In this document: piece after piece, positions 18,950 to 28,804 of the stretch | Layout of the letters: each line of letters starts with the position of its first letter | How positions within the stretch are numbered: position 1 is the first letter of the stretch | NCBI RefSeq assembly: GCF_017498065.1 | Contig: NZ_JAGDFX010000007.1 | Location: 124,001-188,000 of the forward strand | Source: Oceanisphaera pacifica | Lineage (GTDB): Bacteria > Pseudomonadota > Gammaproteobacteria > Enterobacterales > Aeromonadaceae | DNA: 64,000 nt | Direction: 5' to 3' | Made by a program: the position numbers and the translations under genes | Notes under the pieces: model-generated | Told to the model about the DNA's origin: nothing | The model's input: only the letters and a program-made list of their open reading frames with translations | The model's database searches: none

Positions 18950-20800
18950 TTAGTCTGTTAAACGAACGACTTGGCCTTTACCATCGTTTATTGTTCTGCT
19001 TTTCGCCTTAGCTTGATACATGGCATTATCGGCGCGAGTTAACAAGGTAGCGGCGCTGTCACCGTCTTCTGGATATAGCACCACCCCAATAGAAGCACCA
19101 ACCTGCAATTGATAATCCCCCCACTCAATAGGCTGGGCAATCAGTGTTAATAAGGACTGAGCCACCTTAAACGCGGCTGTTTCATCACTAATCTCTTCTA
19201 ACAGAATAACAAACTCGTCTCCGCCAATACGGGCGCAGCAATCAGTAGAGCGAAAGCGCTGCTGTAAACGCAAGCCCAGCTCTCTTAAAAATGCATCCCC
19301 TGCATTATGGCCATGAGTATCGTTAATCGCCTTAAAGCCATCTAAATCGATAAACAATAATGCAAAATGCTGAGGCTCGCGTTGAGCACGGTGAATGCTG
19401 CGCACCAGCTGCTCATTCAATAAGCTACGATTGGCCAGCCCAGTTAATGAATCATACAAGGCTAAATGTGCAATTTGCTCTTGCTGCTGCTGGCGATCTA
19501 ATATAAGCGCGGCCAAGTGACCAATACGCTCTACTACCATTTGTTCGTGATCGTTCGGTATACTTTGGTAGCGCGGAAATATCGCTAAAAAACTTTGCGA
19601 TATTTGCGGGTTTACTTGAATCGGCATTAACCAACAGCCCAACATTTTATATTGCTTGGCCAGTGCCTGCCATTCATGCCAATGCTCACCTTTTGACTCT
19701 GCAGAAAAGGCCTGCAAGCCCCCTAGCTCTAGTTTAGCCTTTAAGGTTTTTAATAGGCGATCAGTTTGTAGTGCATACAACTGCTGGCAAAATGAATCCG
19801 GCAAACTGGGGCCATTGCACACCTGTAAATGCTGCTCGGCACTAATTTTTACCACAGCAACGCGACAAGACTCTAGCTGGCGCTCTAACGACAAGCAGGT
19901 ATGATCAAAAATACGCTCTGCCGACTCATTACTGGTTGCCATTTCCAACATTTCGCGCTCTAAACGCAACAAAGCATCGGCACGGTCTTGCACCGTTATA
20001 TCTTGGCCAGTGTAAATCAGATAACGTGTGGGCTGCCCTTCTTCTTTTACTTGTTTTACCGTCCAACGAATATGTAGCGGATCGCCATGGGCATTACTCA
20101 TACGACAAGTAAAGACACTAAACTTAGTCGCCGACTGTTCAGCGCTGGGCAGATACTTTAAGCCATCTAACCCCAATAACATTTTAAACGGCTGGCCTTG
20201 TAATTGTTGCTGGGTAAAACCGGTATGCAGCTCCACACTATGGTTCAAATTGACAATGCAACCGCTGGGATCCGTTACCACCACCAAGGCACTCATGGTT
20301 TCTAAAATAGTATCAATGAATTTTTTTTCTGCAGACTGCGCCTGATGCACCTTGCGCAGCGCCTGCTCTTTATCTCGTAAATGGCGTTCACGATGAATAG
20401 CAGTAGTAATATTATTAATATGTACTAACACCACTTCCTTATGGCGTAGCGACCTAAGGGTAATAGAATGATGTATGGCCGTTTGATGCACAGGTGCATG
20501 GCGGTTAAGTAACGGCAATAACTTAGGGTGTAATTGATGAGACAACAAACGAGACAAGCGCTGTTCACACGCCTCTTCAACAGCCGTTAGTAATACCTCT
20601 GGTAAGGCTTGATCAAATAATAGCTCAAGCCGCTTACCCAGTGCTAACTGCGCACTAACACCACTATATCGCTCTAACCATTTATTCCAAAACAGTACAT
20701 TCTGTTGCTTATCAAGCAGTATAATACCATTTTCTATTTCATCTAATGCTTTCTGGCTTAATTCAGGTAATACGCTTTGTCTAGCAGGACATTGTGTCAT
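18950..20800 (-). CDS. PAS-PAS-GAF-like diguanylate cyclase
   Basis: Predicted soluble c-di-GMP synthase of 616 residues with no membrane helix. A first PAS domain lies at about 15-120 (NGIILLDKQQNVLFWNKW). A second follows at about 165-285 (LVVVTDPSGCIVNLN plus PAC-like TRYLIYTGQDIT). A GAF-like region occupies about 290-440, and the GGDEF domain about 450-610. The active-site motif is an intact GGDEF near residue 525. The product-inhibition I-site RSTD sits five residues before it. No EAL domain is present. The gene is the last of three with ATGA overlaps, after a CheC-type phosphatase and a response regulator, so it is probably tuned by that phospho-signal. Confidence 0.9.
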   Translation of the reverse strand: MTQCPARQSVLPELSQKALDEIENGIILLDKQQNVLFWNKWLERYSGVSAQLALGKRLELLFDQALPEVLLTAVEEACEQRLSRLLSHQLHPKLLPLLNRHAPVHQTAIHHSITLRSLRHKEVVLVHINNITTAIHRERHLRDKEQALRKVHQAQSAEKKFIDTILETMSALVVVTDPSGCIVNLNHSVELHTGFTQQQLQGQPFKMLLGLDGLKYLPSAEQSATKFSVFTCRMSNAHGDPLHIRWTVKQVKEEGQPTRYLIYTGQDITVQDRADALLRLEREMLEMATSNESAERIFDHTCLSLERQLESCRVAVVKISAEQHLQVCNGPSLPDSFCQQLYALQTDRLLKTLKAKLELGGLQAFSAESKGEHWHEWQALAKQYKMLGCWLMPIQVNPQISQSFLAIFPRYQSIPNDHEQMVVERIGHLAALILDRQQQQEQIAHLALYDSLTGLANRSLLNEQLVRSIHRAQREPQHFALLFIDLDGFKAINDTHGHNAGDAFLRELGLRLQQRFRSTDCCARIGGDEFVILLEEISDETAAFKVAQSLLTLIAQPIEWGDYQLQVGASIGVVLYPEDGDSAATLLTRADNAMYQAKAKSRTINDGKGQVVRLTD

Positions 20801-21426
20801 TCAATTAACTCAGATAAATATTGTTGTAATGCGGCAATAAATTTATCTGCCGAGTGCACATCAATAACAAAAGCGAGATAACCTTCTAAATCTCGCTCAC
20901 GCAGACTAAATTTAATCTGCACCAACATAATAACAGATGCACTATCTTGCTCGCCATCTAAGGTTAACTGACTTAATAAATTCGGCGTCTCAATATTAAA
21001 CACTTGAGGAATTTCAGTTTGCACTTGTTGATTAAGCAGATTCGCTAAAGTGGCCAAACAGTTGTTCAGTAAAATGTTACCCAGCTCTGAGAGTGTCTCT
21101 TGCTCTAACTCCGAAATTTCACCCACTGACATGTCTTCGCCTAAGATTGCGCGCACTAACTCAAGGCTGCGTTCTTCAGGAAATAACAGCGCCGCTCGGC
21201 CCGACATAAAGCCGCTAAAATCTTGCATTACACCGGCCAAGGCACCGGGCATATAATGACAAAAACTGCCACTGGCTTCAGTAGGATGCAAAAACTGCAA
21301 ATCAGGCACCGATAATAGCACCTCGTCTTGCACCATTTGTGAGAGCGCATTAGCGGCACGGCCAATGCCAATGTTCATTAGCTCAACCACTAACTCATGC
21401 TCATCACTAGACAACAGGGTTTTCAT
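20797..21426 (-). CDS. CheC-like phosphatase
   Basis: CheC-family proteins remove phosphate from CheY-type response regulators. The 209-residue protein has the two helix motifs of the family, ELVVELMNIGIGRAANAL near residues 11-28 and SELEQETLSELGNILLNN near 105-122, each with the E-x2-N pattern used in catalysis. It sits between a single-domain response regulator and a diguanylate cyclase and overlaps both by 4 bases. The natural substrate is therefore probably the neighbouring regulator (inference). Confidence 0.85.
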   Translation of the reverse strand: MKTLLSSDEHELVVELMNIGIGRAANALSQMVQDEVLLSVPDLQFLHPTEASGSFCHYMPGALAGVMQDFSGFMSGRAALLFPEERSLELVRAILGEDMSVGEISELEQETLSELGNILLNNCLATLANLLNQQVQTEIPQVFNIETPNLLSQLTLDGEQDSASVIMLVQIKFSLRERDLEGYLAFVIDVHSADKFIAALQQYLSELIE

Positions 21427-21794
21427 GGAGTCACCCTAAGAAAGCTGGCCAAGTCATCGACATTGGTTGGTTTACCCATAAAAGCCATGCCTAACTCTTT
21501 AGCGCGCTCAACTAATGGTTGTTGAATGTTCGCGGTAACCAGCGCCATTCTCATATTAGGATGGCTTTCACGTAACTCAGCAGCCAGTACCAGCCCGTCG
21601 CGCCCAGGCATATTAAAGTCAATTAGCGCAATGTCAGCATCTTGCTCAGTAAGTAGTTGCTGAGCTTCATCTGCTGAGGCGGCCTGCAAAATATCAAATT
21701 CAGCCGTTAAGCTTTTTATTTGACGCATTAAACTGAGACGGGCCACGCGGCTGTCGTCCACCAAGAGCAAAGTGATAGCATTCGCCTGTGTCAT
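21423..21794 (-). CDS. Single-domain (CheY-like) response regulator
   Basis: This is a stand-alone receiver domain of 123 residues. It has acidic pair D13/D14 (LLVDDSR), phospho-acceptor D59 in IALIDFNMPGRDG, the conserved Thr in LVTAN and the Lys in MGKPTN. There is no DNA-binding or enzymatic output domain, so it must act by protein contact. It is the first gene of the three-gene minus-strand operon, and its stop overlaps the CheC-like start. No partner histidine kinase is encoded nearby. Confidence 0.92.
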   Translation of the reverse strand: MTQANAITLLLVDDSRVARLSLMRQIKSLTAEFDILQAASADEAQQLLTEQDADIALIDFNMPGRDGLVLAAELRESHPNMRMALVTANIQQPLVERAKELGMAFMGKPTNVDDLASFLRVTP

Positions 21795-21922
21795 TGTTTA
21801 AGTTCCAAATGAGATTTAACTGTTTATTATAAAGAAAATGTTAACTTTTAAAATGGTTTGGCAATAACTTTGTTGGTAAATGAGAATTGTCGCGCATTAC
21901 TATCTAGCTAGCCTAACCCAGA

Positions 21923-23362
21923 ATGAGTTTAGGCTCAGTTAAAACGTTCGTATTATCAAGCACTCATTGGTATTATTTACTAACAAATGCCTTAATAGTT
22001 GAGCTTTCATTGTTTGAAACCGTTATACCTAAGCCCATAAATCGCGTGTCTCGCAGGCGACTAAGGGTCTGCAGCGAGTGTGATTTATTGCTTGCCCTGC
22101 CCCCCTTAAAAACCGGTGAAAAAGCCGAATGTCCGCGCTGCAAACACACATTAGTGCGCCGACAATCTAATCCGGCCGAGCGCAGCCTGGCGTTGGCGGT
22201 GGCCACTCTTATCGCCTTAGCGCTCTCGGTGGCTTTTCCGTTTCTAAGCTTTAATATTAGCGGCATTGGTAATCGTATAGAGCTCACCGAAACCGCCTCT
22301 ACTCTTATTAGCTTACATCAACCACTGGTGGCCTTATCGGTACTGCTAACCGTGATAATTTTGCCCACAGTGTACTTATTAAGCCTGTTGTGGCTATGTA
22401 TTGGTATTACCCGAGGCAAACCTTTACCCAATAGCCAGCTTATAGCCCGCACTTTAGGTTATGTTACCCCTTGGATGATGGCCGATGTTTTTGTTATTGG
22501 CACCTTAGTGAGTTTAATTAAAATTGTTGGCATGGCCGATATTGAGCTGGGCTTATCATTTTGGACCTTTTGCACCTACGCCTTATTATTACTGCTTACC
22601 ACACAATCTATTGATCGCGATTGGTTATGGCTTGCGCTTAACTCAGCACCCAAAGCGCCTAACAGTGTACAAATAGGTCAATCTGCCTCGGCGCAAGGCT
22701 TAGCGGGCTGTCACACTTGTGGCTTAGTCAACCGTCTATCTGAGGCCACTTGTACGGTTCGCAAACATCCTTATCGCTGTTTACGCTGCAACGAACCGCT
22801 GCATCCATTTAATACCATCAATAATCAAACCACGCTGGCACTACTGGCCGCGGCCGCCATTATGTACTTTCCGGCTAACCTCTATCCCATTATGATCACT
22901 ACCTCTCTGGGGGACAGCCAAGCCTCGACTATTTTAGGTGGGGTATTACTGTTTTTTAAAAATGGGGATTGGCCCATTGCCATCATTATTTTAACCGCCA
23001 GTATTATTGTGCCTGTCAGTAAAATGCTCGCGCTATTATGGCTGTGCTATATAGTAAAGCAGCCCGCCTCTGCTCTTAGTCCATTGGCTCGGGTGCGCTT
23101 ATATCGCATTACCGAATTTATTGGCCGCTGGTCTATGGTAGATGTATTTGTGGTGGCCATTTTAGTCGCGCTTATTCGTAATGGCTCCCTTATGTCGGTT
23201 GAGCCCGGTGCTGGGGCCTTATCCTTTACTGTGGTGGTGGTACTCACCATGCTGGCGGCCATTATGTTTGACCCAAGGGCTATTTGGTTATCGGCACGCA
23301 CCACAACAGTCAATAGCTCTTCTCTTCATACCTCATTATCCAAGGAAGATCCCCATGTCTGA
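21923..23362 (+). CDS. pqiA: Paraquat-inducible protein A family membrane protein
   Basis: PqiA is the inner-membrane partner of the MCE protein PqiB in a system thought to move lipids between membranes. The protein has two PqiA repeats, each with a zinc-ribbon-like cytosolic motif (CSECDLLL..CPRC and CHTCGLV..CLRC) followed by about four membrane helices. It starts at ATG 21923, which gives about 45 residues before the first CxxC. A TTG at 22011 would give a start closer to relatives, so the start is uncertain. Its stop overlaps the pqiB start, and pqiB and pqiC follow. LetA is the closest alternative, but the three-gene set with a short PqiB points to pqi. Confidence 0.88.
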   Translation: MSLGSVKTFVLSSTHWYYLLTNALIVELSLFETVIPKPINRVSRRRLRVCSECDLLLALPPLKTGEKAECPRCKHTLVRRQSNPAERSLALAVATLIALALSVAFPFLSFNISGIGNRIELTETASTLISLHQPLVALSVLLTVIILPTVYLLSLLWLCIGITRGKPLPNSQLIARTLGYVTPWMMADVFVIGTLVSLIKIVGMADIELGLSFWTFCTYALLLLLTTQSIDRDWLWLALNSAPKAPNSVQIGQSASAQGLAGCHTCGLVNRLSEATCTVRKHPYRCLRCNEPLHPFNTINNQTTLALLAAAAIMYFPANLYPIMITTSLGDSQASTILGGVLLFFKNGDWPIAIIILTASIIVPVSKMLALLWLCYIVKQPASALSPLARVRLYRITEFIGRWSMVDVFVVAILVALIRNGSLMSVEPGAGALSFTVVVVLTMLAAIMFDPRAIWLSARTTTVNSSSLHTSLSKEDPHV

Positions 23363-24989
23363 AGCTCAACACGCCACGCGCCGGACGCAACGCTCTTTAT
23401 CTCCGGTGTGGATAGTTCCGCTGGTAGCCCTTCTTATTGGTGCTTGGATGATTTATGACAATATCAGCCGTTTAGGCCCCTCTGTAACCCTGATAATGGA
23501 AAATGCCGAGGGCATAGAGGCCGGTAAAACCCTCATCAAAACTCGCAACGTAGAAGTGGGGAAAGTTGAGAAAGTTAGCTTATCAGACGACAGAAGCCAC
23601 GCTGAAATTGTGGCGCGCATGAGCCCACAAGCGGCCAATATGCTTAACCAAGACACCCAGTTTTGGGTGGTTAAACCCCGTATTGGCCGAGAAGGCGTGA
23701 GCGGCTTAAGCACAGTACTGTCTGGGGCTTATATTCAACTACAGCCCGGTAATAGTGAAGTAACGCAAGAAACATTTGAGGTACTGGAGCAACCCCCCGT
23801 CGCTCCAGCAGATGCCCCAGGGTTGCGTATTACCTTGATAAGCGATGTGGGTAATGCCATTACCACTGGTGATCCTATTACTTATCAAGGCTATACGGTG
23901 GGCCGTGTAGAAAGCAGCGATTTTGACCCCGAACAGCGTAAAATGCGCCACCGTCTCTACATTCAATCTCCCTTTGAAGTATTGGTCAGTACCACCTCGC
24001 GTTTTTGGACGGTATCAGGCCTAGATATTCGCCTCGACTCAGAAGGCTTTCGCGTTAATGTTGGCTCATTAGAATCCTTAGTTGGGGGCGGCATTACCTT
24101 TGGCATTCCTAATAATGCCGGCCAAGGCACTCAAGCCGTAGCAAACAGCACCTATGTGCTCTTTAGTGATGAAGCTAGCGCCAAAGAAGGCCGCTATAAC
24201 GATTATTTAGAATATGTATTGCTTGTAGACGATACAGTACGCGGCCTTAGCGCGAATGCACCTGTAGAATATAGAGGGGTACGCATTGGCACCGTCATGA
24301 GTGTGCCGTGGAATTTTAGTGCTCAACAACCCGACTCACTCAGTCGCTTTGCTATACCTGTGCTGATCCGCATCGAGCCCCAACGTTTTGACGAGACCCA
24401 AGACGAGGTTGATCTTGAACAGTGGCAAACTCGATTAAATAATATGTTTAATCACGGACTACGAGCCTCACTTAAAGCCGGCAACCTATTAACGGGGGCG
24501 CTGTTTGTGGATTTAAACTTTCATAAAGACACCCCTGCTCACCAAGAGATGACCTTTGCCAATAAGCCAGTGTTTCCCACCACCTCGGGCAGCTTTGCGC
24601 AAATAGAGCAAAAAGTATCTAACCTACTTGATAAACTTAACGGCTTAAAAATTGAGCCTGTGTTAGACACACTTAATAGCACCTTGGCCAGTACCGAGCA
24701 GACCATGCGTAAGGTCAATGATATTGCCGCCTCAGTGGATGCCTTAATGGCCGATCCCGCTACTGGGCAGTTACCGGCCAACGTTAACAATACTATGCGC
24801 CAGCTACGCGATACCCTACAAGGCTTTGCGCCTGACTCTCAGGGGTATAACGAACTCACTCAAACCTTGTCGCGCCTAGAAAAACTCATGCGAGACATAC
24901 AGCCTGTAGTGCGCACCTTAAGTGACCAACCCAATGCACTTATTTTTGATAAAAAGTTAACCGAAGATCCACAACCGAGGGCTAAATAA
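23355..24989 (+). CDS. pqiB: MCE-domain transport protein PqiB
   Basis: PqiB is an inner-membrane-anchored protein whose MCE domains form a tunnel across the periplasm in E. coli. The 544-residue length equals that of E. coli PqiB (546). One N-terminal membrane helix (WIVPLVALLIGAWMIY, about 19-34) is followed by three MCE domains, starting near residues 42, 157 and 285, each with a V/I-E-V-G or similar turn. A C-terminal helical region occupies about 420-540. It starts with ATG at 23355, with AAGGAAG about 8 bases upstream. A longer in-frame extension exists but overlaps pqiA. It is joined to pqiC by a TAATG overlap. Confidence 0.92.
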   Translation: MSEAQHATRRTQRSLSPVWIVPLVALLIGAWMIYDNISRLGPSVTLIMENAEGIEAGKTLIKTRNVEVGKVEKVSLSDDRSHAEIVARMSPQAANMLNQDTQFWVVKPRIGREGVSGLSTVLSGAYIQLQPGNSEVTQETFEVLEQPPVAPADAPGLRITLISDVGNAITTGDPITYQGYTVGRVESSDFDPEQRKMRHRLYIQSPFEVLVSTTSRFWTVSGLDIRLDSEGFRVNVGSLESLVGGGITFGIPNNAGQGTQAVANSTYVLFSDEASAKEGRYNDYLEYVLLVDDTVRGLSANAPVEYRGVRIGTVMSVPWNFSAQQPDSLSRFAIPVLIRIEPQRFDETQDEVDLEQWQTRLNNMFNHGLRASLKAGNLLTGALFVDLNFHKDTPAHQEMTFANKPVFPTTSGSFAQIEQKVSNLLDKLNGLKIEPVLDTLNSTLASTEQTMRKVNDIAASVDALMADPATGQLPANVNNTMRQLRDTLQGFAPDSQGYNELTQTLSRLEKLMRDIQPVVRTLSDQPNALIFDKKLTEDPQPRAK

Positions 24990-25603
24990 TGATCACACGT
25001 CTATGGCACCCCACTCAGCGCTTTAGTCAATCAGCCTGTGCCCTCTTGGTGGGGGCTGCCTTGCTGGGGCTAAGCGGCTGTTCAAGCAAAACGGTTACTC
25101 CTACGACTTATATGCTACCCAGTAGTACTCCTACTCAGCAGTATCAGCAGCAAATGGCCATTACAGTGTCACCGGTGCGTATTGCCGGTCACCTAGACAG
25201 CGACGGCATTGTTATGCAGTTAAATGATATTGAAGTGTATCAAGCACGCCAGCACTTATGGGCAGAGGGTATTAGCCAGCAACTACAGCAACAACTGCAA
25301 CAACGTTTGGCGCTTAACCTGCCGCAATCGCAAGTAGTAAGCAAAGGCCAGCCCTTACAAGCCGAGTTACCCGTGCGCGATGTACGAGTACAGGTCACCC
25401 GTTTTCAAGGGCTAACAGCAGGCGATGCGCTATTAACCGGCCAGTGGCAATTATTAAACGGCAGCGGTCAGCTACTAAACCAGCAAGGTTTTAGTATTAG
25501 TACCCCACTAGAGAAAGACGGCTACCCTGCTCTAGTACGTGCGCTAGGACAGAGCTGGGAACAGCTTGCTGATGATATCACCTTACAGGTAGTGCAAAAG
25601 TAA
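24989..25603 (+). CDS. pqiC: ABC-type transport auxiliary lipoprotein PqiC
   Basis: PqiC (YmbA) is the outer-membrane lipoprotein that caps the PqiB tunnel. The 204 residues begin with a lipoprotein signal peptide and lipobox LSGC, with Cys near position 31. The body fits the ABC-transport auxiliary domain: YMLPSST, then VRIAGHLDSDGIV, and a central Gln-rich helix (QQLQQQLQQRL). It is the third gene of the pqi operon, with its start overlapping the pqiB stop. A hairpin terminator follows. Confidence 0.9.
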   Translation: MITRLWHPTQRFSQSACALLVGAALLGLSGCSSKTVTPTTYMLPSSTPTQQYQQQMAITVSPVRIAGHLDSDGIVMQLNDIEVYQARQHLWAEGISQQLQQQLQQRLALNLPQSQVVSKGQPLQAELPVRDVRVQVTRFQGLTAGDALLTGQWQLLNGSGQLLNQQGFSISTPLEKDGYPALVRALGQSWEQLADDITLQVVQK

Positions 25604-25631
25604 AGTACAAAAGTAAGGCCCAAAACCCACT

Positions 25632-25656
25632 ACCGCATTATTGTAATGCGGTGGTT
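25632..25656. terminator. Terminator between pqiC and the convergent membrane-protein gene
   Basis: ACCGCATTA (25632-25640) pairs with TAATGCGGT (25644-25652) around a TTG loop. GGTTTAAT follows on the plus strand and GTGGGTTTTG on the minus strand. The T-runs are short, so efficiency is uncertain in both directions. Confidence 0.6.
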
Positions 25657-26249
25657 TAATCCCAATCTTCTTCAATTACCTCAGGCTCGACGACTATGGG
25701 GGCCAACACTGACACAGCGGTCAGTAGTTGACGGCGCCTTTGCCAGTTAGCAACAAAACCAAAGCGATAACGCTCATCACCTAATTGAAAGCGCTCTTCT
25801 ACTTTGGCATCTAGGGTGTCTTGCACCTGCGCAAGTTCAGCTTCGTTTAATGATAAATCGATACTAAACGCAATAATGGCCCCATCGTGGCCGGGTAATT
25901 TATCTTTATTTACCGCACATACCCGCTCTCTGGGTACAGCAACCGCCTCATCATTGTTCCCGTTGACTAAATAAAGATGCTGTTCATCAAAGGCTAAGTT
26001 AATAAAACGTTGGCGGTTCCAACTGGCCGGCCATAGGCTCATTAGTAACACAGCACCGCCAAATAGCACCCCCACCCAGTGAATCAGCTCAAAACCGCCT
26101 TGGGCATCCCATATGGTCCAAATTACCACCCCAAGACTTGCCAATAACGCGAGTCCGTGGGTCATATAAAAGCGAAAAGCAGGAGGGGTTAATACAAAGT
26201 CTAACGGCTGTGCGAGCAGCGACGTTAACGACATGCGTTGCACTGTCAT
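25656..26249 (-). CDS. Two-helix membrane protein of unknown function
   Basis: The family is not recognised. The 197-residue protein has a short N-terminal amphipathic segment and two hydrophobic helices (about 30-45, GLALLASLGVVIWTIW, and 56-72, VGVLFGGAVLLMSLW). A soluble domain of about 120 residues follows, with alternating strands (INLAFDEQHLYLVNG, AIIAFSIDLSL), reminiscent of PH-like bacterial membrane domains. An acidic C-terminus (PEVIEEDWD) ends the chain. It is a single gene, convergent with pqiC and divergent from mepA. The start ATG at 26249 has GGAAT upstream. Confidence 0.75.
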   Translation of the reverse strand: MTVQRMSLTSLLAQPLDFVLTPPAFRFYMTHGLALLASLGVVIWTIWDAQGGFELIHWVGVLFGGAVLLMSLWPASWNRQRFINLAFDEQHLYLVNGNNDEAVAVPRERVCAVNKDKLPGHDGAIIAFSIDLSLNEAELAQVQDTLDAKVEERFQLGDERYRFGFVANWQRRRQLLTAVSVLAPIVVEPEVIEEDWD

Positions 26250-26394
26250 GAGTATTCCAATTAACCAAAAAGTGCCCTAGATTAACAAAAAAACCGTTCT
26301 TTATAAATAACAGCGCTAAGGCGGTGCTAACATAGCAAAACAATCGGATAATAGACTTAGAATTCAATAACAAAATAAGCAAGGAGCGCGCCAA

Positions 26395-27174
26395 ATGAAG
26401 CAATGGATCCGCCTGTTAGGCTTAATCGTTTTCTCTGCTTTACTGCCCAATACCGTAGTGGCACAAGCCGTGGGTGGCTATGCTGCAGGATGCCAATTTA
26501 ACGCCCAAGCCTTGCCACCGTTTGGCCCCGGATTTTATGTGCTTCGCGCCAGCCGCGAGCGGTATTACGGTCAAAGCTCCTTAATTGAGTATTTGCAAAA
26601 TTTAGGCAATAAGCTCGATCAGGCGCAATTTCCTGCCATGTTAGTGGCCGATATGGCAAAAGAGCGCGGTGGGCCTTTTGCTTATGGCCACCGTAGCCAT
26701 CAGTCGGGCCTAGACGCCGATATTTGGCTGCGTACCCCGCCCCACACCATTGATAGCCGACAACTAGAAACACTGTCAGCACAAGATATGGTCAACCATA
26801 GCCACTATACTCTTAGCCCTCATTTTAAAGATCAGCAGCGTTTACTGATTGCTTTAGCCGCACAAGACCCAAAGGTGAGCCGAATTTTTGTTCACCCTTT
26901 AATTAAACAAGCCATGTGCAAAGCCTATGGTGACGCCCCTTGGTTAAGTCGCTTACGCCCTTGGTTTGGTCACTCTAAACATATTCATGTGAGGTTGCAT
27001 TGCCCAACGGGGGATAGCCACTGCGAACCACAAGCACCCGTGACCCCAGGCACAGGGTGCGGCAGTGAGCTGGCCAGTTGGATTAATGATAAAGACGGAC
27101 GCTTAAGCAGTGGTGGAAAGCGCAAACCTTATCGCCCTACGCTACCAAAACAATGCCAAGGCTGGGTCAAGTAA
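26395..27174 (+). CDS. mepA: Penicillin-insensitive murein endopeptidase
   Basis: MepA is a periplasmic zinc peptidase of the LAS family that cuts D-Ala-mDAP cross-links in peptidoglycan. A signal peptide ends near VVAQA (about residue 25). The zinc site is visible as H102/D109 in YGHRSHQSGLDADIW and the HxH in SKHIHVRLHC. Cysteines at several positions (GCQFN, AMCKA, LHCPTGDSHC, GTGCGS) suggest disulfides, as in the E. coli enzyme. The start has AGGAGC upstream. It precedes glpK by 70 bases on the same strand, probably as a separate unit. Confidence 0.92.
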   Translation: MKQWIRLLGLIVFSALLPNTVVAQAVGGYAAGCQFNAQALPPFGPGFYVLRASRERYYGQSSLIEYLQNLGNKLDQAQFPAMLVADMAKERGGPFAYGHRSHQSGLDADIWLRTPPHTIDSRQLETLSAQDMVNHSHYTLSPHFKDQQRLLIALAAQDPKVSRIFVHPLIKQAMCKAYGDAPWLSRLRPWFGHSKHIHVRLHCPTGDSHCEPQAPVTPGTGCGSELASWINDKDGRLSSGGKRKPYRPTLPKQCQGWVK

Positions 27175-27244
27175 TACAGTGACCGATTTATCTTGTTATG
27201 CTTAAAAGTGTATTAATACTGCGCTGTTTAATAAGGAGTCCCTT

Positions 27245-28804
27245 ATGCCATCCTCCCCTCAATATGTGATTGCCCTTGATCAAGGCACGACTTCGTCGCG
27301 CGCCATTATTTTTGATGATCGAGCACAAATACAGGGCTGTGCCCAGCGGGAGTTTGCCCAAATTTACCCTCAGACGGGTTGGGTAGAGCACGACGCCATG
27401 GAAATTTGGGCCAGCCAACGAGCAACCCTAACCGAGGTATTAGCAAAAACCGGCATGTCGCCCACCGATATTTCAGCCATCGGCATTACCAATCAGCGTG
27501 AAACCACGGTTATTTGGAATAAGCATACTGGGCGCCCTATTTATAACGCCATTGTCTGGCAATGTCGGCGCACGGCAGAGATATGTGAGCAGTTAACAGC
27601 AGACGGACTCAGTGACTATGTGCAAGAGCAAACAGGTTTAGTGATTGATGCTTATTTTTCGGGCACAAAGATAAAATGGCTACTAGATAATGTAGAAGGT
27701 GCCCGCGAGCAAGCCGAGCGTGGTGAATTATTATTTGGCACCATAGACACTTGGCTGATTTGGAAGCTAACCGAAGGCCGTGTGCATGCAACCGATTACA
27801 CCAATGCATCACGCACCATGCTATTTAATATCAACACCCTTACCTGGGACGATAAACTGCTAAAGGCGCTCGCTATTCCTCGTTCACTTTTGCCTGAGGT
27901 AAAAGCCTCAGGGGAGATATTTGGCTATGCCTATTTAGGCGGCAGTGGCATTGGCTTAGCCGATAAAGAGATAAGCAATAACGGCGGCAAAGTCGCCATT
28001 GCCGGTGTGGCAGGGGATCAACAAGCCGCGCTGTTTGGTCAACTATGCGTAAATAAAGGCATGGCTAAAAATACCTATGGCACTGGCTGCTTTTTATTAA
28101 TGAATACAGGGCTGCAAAAGGTACGTTCACAGTTTGGCCTGCTCACCACCTTAGCCATTGGCGCACAGGGCGAGGTTAATTACGCCTTAGAAGGTTCGGT
28201 ATTTATGGGCGGCGCTATTATTCAATGGCTGCGCGATGAACTGGGCTTAATACGCTCTGCAGAAGATACCGAGTATTTTGCCGGCAAGGTCAGTCACACT
28301 AATGGTGTCTATTTAGTGCCGGCCTTTGTTGGCTTAGGCGCGCCCTACTGGGACCCTTATGCTCGCGGCACCTTAATGGGCTTGAGTCGAGGAGCCAATC
28401 GCAATCATATTATTCGGGCAGCCCTCGAGGCCATTGCTTATCAAAGCCAAGATGTATTACACGCCATGCAACAAGATGCAGGCATTGCTTTATCGGCATT
28501 AAAAGTAGATGGCGGTGCCGTGGCCAACGATATATTGATGCAGTTTCAAGCAGATATCAGTGATATTGACGTGGTTCGCCCAACGCTGCTTGAAACCACC
28601 GCCTTAGGAGCTGCTTTTTTAGCCGGTTTAGCCGTGGGGATATGGCAAAATACTGAACAACTCAGCCAAATGTTAATCCAAGGTCAACGCTTTACCCCTG
28701 CCATGCGTCAATCGCAACGCGAGACGCTCTATCAAGGCTGGAAAAAAGCCGTAACTCGCTCTCAACACTGGGAAAATACCGCTGACAGACCCGAGGAAAC
28801 ATAA
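27245..28804 (+). CDS. glpK: Glycerol kinase
   Basis: GlpK phosphorylates glycerol to sn-glycerol 3-phosphate with ATP. It is a FGGY-family kinase of 519 residues (E. coli 502). Key motifs are [12 protein letters not shown] at the N-terminus, [33 protein letters not shown] and the C-terminal signature [15 protein letters not shown]. No glpF facilitator gene is next to it, unlike the E. coli glpFK arrangement; instead glpD follows directly. AAGGAG lies about 8 bases before the ATG. It shares a TAATG overlap with glpD. Confidence 0.96.
   Translation: MPSSPQYVIALDQGTTSSRAIIFDDRAQIQGCAQREFAQIYPQTGWVEHDAMEIWASQRATLTEVLAKTGMSPTDISAIGITNQRETTVIWNKHTGRPIYNAIVWQCRRTAEICEQLTADGLSDYVQEQTGLVIDAYFSGTKIKWLLDNVEGAREQAERGELLFGTIDTWLIWKLTEGRVHATDYTNASRTMLFNINTLTWDDKLLKALAIPRSLLPEVKASGEIFGYAYLGGSGIGLADKEISNNGGKVAIAGVAGDQQAALFGQLCVNKGMAKNTYGTGCFLLMNTGLQKVRSQFGLLTTLAIGAQGEVNYALEGSVFMGGAIIQWLRDELGLIRSAEDTEYFAGKVSHTNGVYLVPAFVGLGAPYWDPYARGTLMGLSRGANRNHIIRAALEAIAYQSQDVLHAMQQDAGIALSALKVDGGAVANDILMQFQADISDIDVVRPTLLETTALGAAFLAGLAVGIWQNTEQLSQMLIQGQRFTPAMRQSQRETLYQGWKKAVTRSQHWENTADRPEET

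Noticed and set aside
23181-23354. Upstream N-terminal extension of pqiB
   Set aside because: It lies inside the pqiA coding sequence in another frame; the ATG at 23355 has a good ribosome binding site and gives the family length.
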